Part shown: positions 1 to 6,100 of the stretch, piece after piece
Layout: each line of letters opens with the position of its first letter
Numbering within the stretch: the stretch's first letter is position 1
Source: Saprospiraceae bacterium
GTDB taxonomy: Bacteria > Bacteroidota > Bacteroidia > Chitinophagales > Saprospiraceae
Assembly (NCBI GenBank): GCA_947441325.1
Contig: CANETR010000070.1
Location: forward strand, 1-8,239
Reading direction: 5' to 3'
Length of the DNA stretch: 8,239 bases
Program-made: the position numbers and the translations under genes
The notes under the pieces: model-generated
The model's database searches: none
What the model was told of the DNA's origin: nothing
What the model saw: only the letters and a program-made list of their open reading frames with translations

Positions 1-814
1 GGTCGAGCATTACAATTCGCTTATTAAAAAGCGTTCTTGAAACTTTTCTTTGCTGAATACGCAGTGCAAGACCCTCTACTACTGCAGTTTTACCCACACC
101 AGGCTCACCAATCAATATTGGATTGTTCTTTTTCCTACGTGACAAAATTTGAGAGACACGTTCAATTTCTTTATCTCTGCCGATAATAGGATCCAATTTT
201 CCATCTTCGGCCTGTTTGGTTACATCGCGACCAAAGTTATCAAGTACAGGTGTGTGCGACTTTGATTTGCCAGACCCCTGTCCTCTTTTTTGCTGAGCAC
301 CTCTTTCTTCGTCTTCAAATCCTTCTTCATCACCTGGTAATTCGTTGCTGATACCAGGGTTAGTCTCAGAAAGGACAAATTCAAGCTCGGTTTTATAAAT
401 ATCATAATCTACATCAAATTCCATAAGAACCTTGGCTGCGAGATTATCTTTATCTTTTAAAATAGATAAAAGCAAGTGTTCTGTACCTACGAGATCTGAT
501 CTCATCATCTTAGCTTCGAGAAAAGTTACCTTGAGCACCTTTTCTGCTTTGCGCGTAAGTGGCATATTCCCAACATTGTAAGATGGTTGTACTTTTGCAG
601 AACTACTCTGTATGGAATCTTCTATAGCCTGTCTTAGTGTCATAGTATTCACCTCTAAGGACTGCAATACCTTGAGGGCAATACCATCACGATCATTCAG
701 CAGAGCCAAAAGAAGATGCTCGGTACCTATGTAATCATGCCCCATTCTCAAAGCCTCTTCTCTGCTGTAAGAAATCACTTCTTTTACTTTAGGCGAAAAA
801 CGATTATCAGCCAT
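1..814 (-). CDS. clpC: ATP-dependent Clp protease ATP-binding subunit ClpC, N-terminal part (cut by window edge)
   Basis: The minus-strand frame opens at ATG 812-814 and stays open for 271 codons to the window edge. ClpC is a cytoplasmic Hsp100 AAA+ unfoldase that feeds proteins to the ClpP peptidase. Two Clp-N repeats are visible, about residues 4-70 and 84-150, each with the signature GTEHLLL (residues 30-36 and 110-116). An acidic then Gly/Lys/Ser-rich linker lies at about 155-188. The first AAA+ module starts near residue 190, with [23 protein letters not shown], and the Walker A motif GEPGVGKT at 236-243 (K242, T243). Walker B, the arginine finger, the middle domain and the second AAA+ module would lie beyond position 1. 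ClpB is less likely because the N-domain and the linker sequence match ClpC. No Shine-Dalgarno precedes the start, and it is transcribed away from the STAS gene. The family call is firm; completeness of the gene cannot be judged. Confidence 0.95.
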   Translation of the reverse strand, partial: MADNRFSPKVKEVISYSREEALRMGHDYIGTEHLLLALLNDRDGIALKVLQSLEVNTMTLRQAIEDSIQSSSAKVQPSYNVGNMPLTRKAEKVLKVTFLEAKMMRSDLVGTEHLLLSILKDKDNLAAKVLMEFDVDYDIYKTELEFVLSETNPGISNELPGDEEGFEDEERGAQQKRGQGSGKSKSHTPVLDNFGRDVTKQAEDGKLDPIIGRDKEIERVSQILSRRKKNNPILIGEPGVGKTAVVEGLALRIQQRKVSRTLFNKRIVMLD

Positions 815-907
815 AATATATTAGTTTATTATTTAAATATTAAACGTAAATTTCGATTAAATGTTGCCGCTAAAACCAGCCCACACTTCCAAATATTTTT
901 TGTAAAT

Positions 908-940
908 AAAAAGATTTTTTTTGGGATAGAAAAAGATTTT
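908..940. repeat. Two copies of AAAAAGATTTT spaced 22 bp apart
   Basis: The 11-mer AAAAAGATTTT occurs at 908-918 and again at 930-940. The start-to-start distance is 22 bp, about two helical turns. The second copy is embedded in a small perfect palindrome, GAAAA-AGA-TTTTC (929-941). It sits between two divergent genes, so a regulator-binding site is possible, but in DNA this AT-rich such a repeat can arise by chance. Confidence 0.4.
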
Positions 941-1008
941 CGTCATTATCATGAAATTTTATTGCTTGAATTGACATTATGTCTTTGCAATAAAATGATG
1001 CCAAAGCA

Positions 1009-1040
1009 TTTTGATAAAACAATATTTAAATTTATCTTTA
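1009..1040 (+). promoter_or_regulatory. Candidate Bacteroidota-type promoter for the STAS-rnz pair
   Basis: TTTTG at 1009-1013 matches the -33 element (TTTG or TTG), and TATCTTTA at 1033-1040 matches the -7 element TAnnTTTG in all but the last base. The spacer is 19 nt, within the usual range for the primary sigma factor of this phylum. Transcription would start near 1046, giving a leader of roughly 70 nt. The match is by eye in AT-rich DNA and remains tentative. Confidence 0.35.
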
Positions 1041-1114
1041 GCATTAAATTGAGCGCTTGTCTATCTTTTGAGTAAATAGCACAAAAACTCGCTACTACAA
1101 TAAATCAAAAAAAT

Positions 1115-1516
1115 ATGAAATATTCCGTTGAAAAACAAGATGATTACGCAATAATGACCCTTGCCGAGGAGAACCTAAACTCGGTAAAAGCGCCAAATTT
1201 AAAGTCCGAATTTGTTGTTCTAAAAAATCAGGGCATTAGAAATTTGATACTAAGCCTCGAAGCAGTAAAATATGTCGATTCGTCAGGTCTGAGCGCCATT
1301 TTGACAGCAAACAGACTTTGGACAGAAGATGAAGGACAGTTTGTATTAACAGGAGTAGAACATCCAAATGTTAAAACGCTCATCAGCATTTCAAGACTAG
1401 ATTCAGTACTGGAAATGAAAGATAATACAAGCGAGGCTGTAAAGTACATCATGATGCAGACATTCAAAAATGAACTGCAAGGCGAAGAGAGAAGTGAGGA
1501 AGGAGAAGATGAATAA
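1115..1516 (+). CDS. STAS-domain protein, anti-sigma factor antagonist (SpoIIAA/RsbV-like)
   Basis: The product has 133 residues, a normal size for a single-domain STAS protein. The key signature is YVDSSGLSAIL at residues 53-63. In SpoIIAA and RsbV a serine in this DSSGL loop is phosphorylated by an HPK-type anti-sigma kinase to switch binding of the partner; here D55, S56, S57 and G58 are all present, so the switch appears intact. The order of segments, a strand at 1-17, a helix around 24-40, the ILSLEAVKYV strand, then TANRLW and FVLTGV, fits the fold. The last 16 residues or so form a strongly acidic tail (residues 118-133), an addition beyond the core domain. No kinase or sigma factor gene adjoins it. 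The stop is three bases before rnz, so the two are almost certainly co-transcribed. The partner and the pathway cannot be told from the sequence. Confidence 0.88.
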   Translation: MKYSVEKQDDYAIMTLAEENLNSVKAPNLKSEFVVLKNQGIRNLILSLEAVKYVDSSGLSAILTANRLWTEDEGQFVLTGVEHPNVKTLISISRLDSVLEMKDNTSEAVKYIMMQTFKNELQGEERSEEGEDE

Positions 1517-1519
1517 GTT

Positions 1520-2434
1520 ATGGGTTTTGAACTGACTGTTCTAGGTTCAAATGCTGCTGTTCCTGCTCACGGAAGGCACATGAGTGCTCAATTCTTACGA
1601 TACAAAGATCATTGTTTTCTAATTGATTGTGCTGAGGCTACGCAAATGCGTTTGCAGTTGTTTAAACTTAGTCCTTCAAAAATAAAGCACATTTTTATTA
1701 GTCATTTGCATGGCGATCATATTTTTGGTTTGCCGGGTCTTTTGATGTCGATGAGTCTCAATAAAAGGAATGAGAAATTAACTATTTTCAGCCCTCCCGG
1801 AATTCAAGAATTATTGGAAACTGTTTTCAGAGTTTCAAAAAGTCAATTAAGTTTTCAACTTGAATATTTTGAAACAGATCCAGAAAAAGAACAGTGTATT
1901 TTAGAGACAGAATCTCTTGTTGTTAGTACCATTCCGCTCAAACATAGAATCGAATCACATGGCTTTCTTTTCAAAGAAAAATTAGGCCCCAGAAAAATAA
2001 TTAAGGAAAAAATCAAGGAATACGCTATTCCTTATCAAATGATAGCATCAATAAAAAATGGGCAGGACTGGACTGACAATAATGGAAATCTTATAGCAAA
2101 TTCGGTACTTACATTAGACCCTCCCCAACCAAAGTCATATGCATACTGCTCAGACACTGCATACTCTGAAGAAATTATCCCAATTATCAAGCATGTAGAT
2201 TTGCTGTATCATGAAGCCACCTTTTCTCATGATTTAGTTGAACAGGCTACATTAACGGGACATTCAACAGCAAGGCAGGCAGCTATGATTGCAAAGGCCG
2301 CAGAAGTAAAAAAACTGCTTTTGGGGCATTTCTCCACACGTTACACAAATTTGAATATTTTACTAAATGAAGCACAAGATGTTTTTCTTCAGACCGAGTT
2401 GTCTGTTGAAGGGAAAGTAATTTCAATTGACTAA
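1520..2434 (+). CDS. rnz: Ribonuclease Z (tRNA 3'-end endonuclease)
   Basis: This 304-residue protein has the usual length of the short bacterial RNase Z, a metallo-beta-lactamase-fold zinc endonuclease that cuts tRNA precursors just after the discriminator base. The metal-binding motif SHLHGDH is at residues 61-67 (H62, H64, D66, H67). The other ligands line up as H142 (LKHR), D212 (SDTAYSE) and H270 (LGHFSTRY). The HEATF loop (231-235) and the HST loop (H248 in GHSTARQ), both typical of RNase Z, are present. The segment at about 150-172 (GFLFKEKLGPRK onward, lysine-rich) corresponds to the flexible tRNA-binding arm that separates RNase Z from other members of the fold. All catalytic positions are intact. 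ATG 1520 follows the STAS stop by three bases, with a purine-rich stretch (about 1496-1508) upstream. The 3' end overlaps the convergent lipoprotein gene by 12 bp. Confidence 0.96.
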   Translation: MGFELTVLGSNAAVPAHGRHMSAQFLRYKDHCFLIDCAEATQMRLQLFKLSPSKIKHIFISHLHGDHIFGLPGLLMSMSLNKRNEKLTIFSPPGIQELLETVFRVSKSQLSFQLEYFETDPEKEQCILETESLVVSTIPLKHRIESHGFLFKEKLGPRKIIKEKIKEYAIPYQMIASIKNGQDWTDNNGNLIANSVLTLDPPQPKSYAYCSDTAYSEEIIPIIKHVDLLYHEATFSHDLVEQATLTGHSTARQAAMIAKAAEVKKLLLGHFSTRYTNLNILLNEAQDVFLQTELSVEGKVISID

Positions 2435-2956
2435 ACTGTCAACTGTTATTAGTCCTTTCTTTTTCCTAAGGAACATAACATCTTTTATCAAATCGCTGAT
2501 GGCTTCTTCAGAGCTGCCGTAAAGCACTGGCCATTCTTTGCAAAGTCTCTTTACTGCTGACTTTACTTCAATCTTATTTTGACTTACATTATCTCGAATT
2601 TTCAAAAGCAAAAAATCGCTTTGACCATATTTTTTTAACAGCTCCGGGCCAAATCTTACATAGGCATAACCAATAGCATTTTCCCAAAAAATAATGTTCT
2701 CCTTGTTGCTAAGTTCATTTGAAAATTTTGGTTGGCATTCCAGAAGCATTTTTCTCATTTTTTTATCAATGAGATCCCATTCATAGTCTGTCTTGGTTCT
2801 TTTCTTTGTGTTAATTTCTTTGATAAGTTCATTCATATTATTCTGAAAAACAACTTTGTCGCTCGGACAATTTTCAGTGCATGAACCAAGAAAAAAAGCC
2901 AAAAACAAAGGCAAGTAATTCCAATATTTCAAACTGTTTTTTACTAATAATTTCAT
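2423..2956 (-). CDS. Predicted small lipoprotein, function unknown
   Basis: From ATG 2954-2956 this frame gives 177 residues. The N-terminus has a basic stretch (K2, K6, K10), a hydrophobic core (YLPLFLAFF) and a lipobox LGSC with C26 as the probable lipidated residue, so it is likely exported and anchored by signal peptidase II. An in-frame TTG at 2969-2971 would add five residues (MKQIS), but the ATG is preferred. The mature part is soluble, mixed in charge and mostly helical in appearance, with lysine-rich stretches and a few cysteines (such as C30 after the lipobox). I recognise no domain. It converges on rnz, overlapping it by 12 bp, and diverges from the giant repeat gene across a 210-nt spacer, so it could share regulation with that surface protein. 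The lipoprotein call is fairly sure; any function would be a guess. Confidence 0.72.
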   Translation of the reverse strand: MKLLVKNSLKYWNYLPLFLAFFLGSCTENCPSDKVVFQNNMNELIKEINTKKRTKTDYEWDLIDKKMRKMLLECQPKFSNELSNKENIIFWENAIGYAYVRFGPELLKKYGQSDFLLLKIRDNVSQNKIEVKSAVKRLCKEWPVLYGSSEEAISDLIKDVMFLRKKKGLITVDSLVN

Positions 2957-3166
2957 TGATATCTGCTTCAAATTGTAAAGCTAAATTATTTCAAAGACAG
3001 GTGATGTACAATCATGAAAAGTCTTTCGTTTTTAAATTAGCATCTTGAATGACGCAAAATTCGAAATTTTGACCTGATTTCTTTAACATTGTTGTTATAA
3101 ATGTCATTATTTTTCACAATTTATGTATTTTTACCTCAACTGTTTATACAAATCCCCATCTGATAT
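2957..3166. other. Divergent spacer between the lipoprotein gene and the giant repeat gene
   Basis: This 210-nt AT-rich stretch lies between two divergent starts. I found no full match to the phylum's -33/-7 promoter pattern for either gene, and no convincing hairpin or small gene. TGA at 3161-3163 is in frame just ahead of the giant gene's ATG, so that gene cannot start further upstream. Confidence 0.5.
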
Positions 3167-6100
3167 ATGTTTTTTAATTTATCGGCAGGAATTAGCAAAG
3201 TATTTTTCTTTATAGTATTTCTATCCTTGTCTGTTTTTTCATATTCACAGACATCGACAGTTACCCTTTGCGAAAGTCCTAACCTTTTTGTAAGCAATGG
3301 TCTGTCATTAACTCCGGGTATAAATTTTACCGGGTCTGTACCCGTCGGCAATGTAGTTACGGATGTAAGAATTTCTGTCACCTGGTCGCGCCGACAGACT
3401 AACTGTGCAGGTGCTAATGGGACAGATGATGTATCAGAAGTTGAAATGTCTTTGGTAGGGCCTAGTGGTATCTCCAGAACATTGGTAGGCCCTGGTGGAA
3501 GCTGGTCTGGAACCGGATCTGTTAGCAACATCAGCACAAGTTTCAGAGATGGCGCTACTACAATCTTGGGTTTTCCGACAAATGGGGCAACTTACAATCC
3601 TGCAAATTCTTTGGCATCTGTTTTACCAGCAGGCACCGATTTTCTAGCTTCCCTTGGTGCAGGTTTATGGCGTTTGGAAATCGTTGATAACAATGCAAAT
3701 TCAAGCGGGATTTGCATACAATCTTACTGTATTACCATCATCTCATGCTCATCTCCTCCGCTCACTTCGAGATGCAGAGCTACTGCACTCTTAAAATTAG
3801 ATACTTTTGGGTTGAGAACGCCTGCATTTTCCGATCTGAATCTCAACAGCGATACTTCCTGTTTGCTCTCCTCTGTGAGATTTTCACTCAATGCATCCGG
3901 AACGCCTCTGTTAAATTCCCCTTTCAACTGTTCTAATGCGGGAACTACATTTCCGCTTTACATGGTACTCACCGATAAACTTGGAAGAACAACGATATGC
4001 CCTACTCCAACATCTGTCACTGTAAGAGACTCCGTTGCACCCGATGTTCCGGAATGTAGAATTTTCAGTGCTACTGCTGATACAGTTTATCTGAATGCGG
4101 CAGGTGTGGCAACTTATAATGTTTCACAACTCACTCCAACTGATGCCTGTGGCGTGGGCTCTATTCAAATATCGAATGGTTACAATGTAAATTTTGGAAA
4201 TACCGTAACTTTCAATTGCTCTCTGAATTCCTCAGCAGGTATTCACGGAACGGGGGCAAACAATCTTTATGCAAGGGTCAGGGATGTAAACAATAATTTT
4301 AGAAACTCTCTATCACTTTCATCTTCATTCTATCCATCTTGTAGGATAAGAATTCTGGCATTCGATACGATTCCGCCTAATGCGATTTGTCATCCTACAA
4401 GAACTTTAGCACTTGCATCAAATGGCTTGGCAACAGCAACAGCAACCACTATCGACAATGGGTCATTTGCAACCTGTTCTCCATCTGGACCTTTGCTTTA
4501 TACCATCAACAATGGAACATCTGTTACATATAACTGTGACAGTATAGGAACAAGAACAACCTATTTGATTGTTACCAAAAACAATACGCCACAACAAGGG
4601 GGAATCAGCCGAGATACCTGTATTTCCATAATAAATGTGGTTGATGTAACTGCACCAAATGCTATATGTTCTGGGTCTTCCATATCTCTCTCGGCTGCTG
4701 GCACAGCATCAATTGCTGCATCTACGGTAGCCGCTTTTAGTTCAGACAACTGCGGTCCGCTTACATTTTCATTCAGCACTGGATTAAACCGCAGCTTCAA
4801 TTGCGCTAATCTTGGTGTTAATATTGTTACAGTATCGGTAACAGATGGTTCGGGCAATGTTTCTGCCTGCAATGCAAGTATAACTGTGACGGACATTACA
4901 GCGCCAGCTGCAAACTGTCAAAACATTGATGTCTATCTCAATTCATTGGGAACTGTAAATGTTCCTGCCAGTAGCATCAACAATAGTTCTATCGATGCCT
5001 GCGGCATCAGTAGCTACCTGTTAAACGGATTGGGGTCAGTCAATTTCAGCTGCGACAGCGTTGGTGTCAGAAATGTGAGATTAACTGTAAGTGACGCTTC
5101 TTCAAATTCCAGCTCATGCAATGCTACGGTCACTGTTATTGATACAATCAGACCAAATGCAATATGTCAGAACAGAACTGTTTATCTTAGTAGCAGCGGC
5201 ACTGTAACTGTTGCTGCAACCGAGATTGACAATGCATCGACAGATAACTGTTCAATTTTAAGCAGAACGATCAACGGTCTGAGCCCTGGCACTCGTGCAA
5301 CTTATACCTGTGATAGTATTGGTAGCAGAACAGCCATTTTGCAAATAAATGATGTAAATGGCAATAGCAGAACTTGCACTTCAACTGTTCAGGTTTTAGA
5401 CAGCATCAGACCAAATGCTGTATGTCGAAATATTACTGCTTATTTAGGCACTACGGGCACAGTTAGCATTAGTTCAACACAAATCAATAACGGTTCAACT
5501 GATAATTGCAGTATCAGTAATTATCAGTTAAGCACTTCAAGTTTTACTTGCGATAGCATTGGAAACAGAAATGTAAGCATGTTGGTGAGTGATGCCAGCG
5601 GAAATAGTCGAAGCTGCTCATCCATAGTTAATGTCCAGGATACAACGAGACCTGTCGCGCAATGCCGAAATGTTACCCTAATTTTAAATGCGATAGGTAA
5701 TGCTTCTTTAACAACTGCTGACATCAACAACAGCTCTAGCGATAACTGTTCAATTTCATCTTTTCAGTTTTTAGGATTGGCAGTTGGTACAAATATTAAC
5801 TACAATTGTGACAGTACTGGCAATAGAACAGCCATTTTGAGAGTTAACGATGTTAACGGAAATTTTTCAACTTGCAATGCAACTGTTACTGTAAGTGATA
5901 CAACAAGGCCTATTGCGATTTGTCAAAATATTATAGCGCACTTGAATAGTGCCGGAACGGTTACGGTGAATGCGTCGCAGCTAAACAACGGATCCAGCGA
6001 CATTTGCGGTATCAATACATTTTTTATCAATAGTACAGGCACTATCTCACAGACTTTCAATTGTGCAAACGTTGGACCTAACAGTGTATCTCTGATTGTT

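Larger units (their letters stand above)
815..1114. other. AT-rich divergent intergenic region between clpC and the STAS gene
   Basis: These 300 nt separate two divergent starts and must hold both promoters. The stretch is strongly AT-rich and has no convincing gene. A plus-strand open frame that covers most of it also runs antisense through the clpC start and has no recognisable protein features. The notable items are an 11-bp direct repeat in the middle and a plus-strand promoter candidate near the STAS gene, both listed separately. I could not find a convincing promoter for clpC on the minus strand, and no rho-independent terminator is expected between divergent genes. Confidence 0.6.

Noticed and set aside
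716..1075. Plus-strand open frame of 119 codons covering the clpC start and most of the intergenic region
   Set aside because: It is antisense to the well-supported clpC N-terminus for about 100 nt, and the rest is low-complexity AT-rich DNA giving a Phe/Lys/Ile-rich product with no recognisable features.
2957..2971. TTG at 2969-2971 as start of the lipoprotein gene
   Set aside because: An ATG five codons downstream gives a standard lipoprotein signal peptide with a good basic N-terminus, so the rarer TTG start is not needed.
3067..3091. Promoter for the giant gene: TTTTG (3067-3071) with TAACATTG (3084-3091)
   Set aside because: The spacer is only 12 nt, well short of the usual distance of about 19, and the -7 element has a mismatch.
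3136..3936. Open frames on both strands over the signal peptide, P-domain and first repeat unit
   Set aside because: They are out of frame or antisense to the giant gene, which has a clear signal peptide and domain content here.
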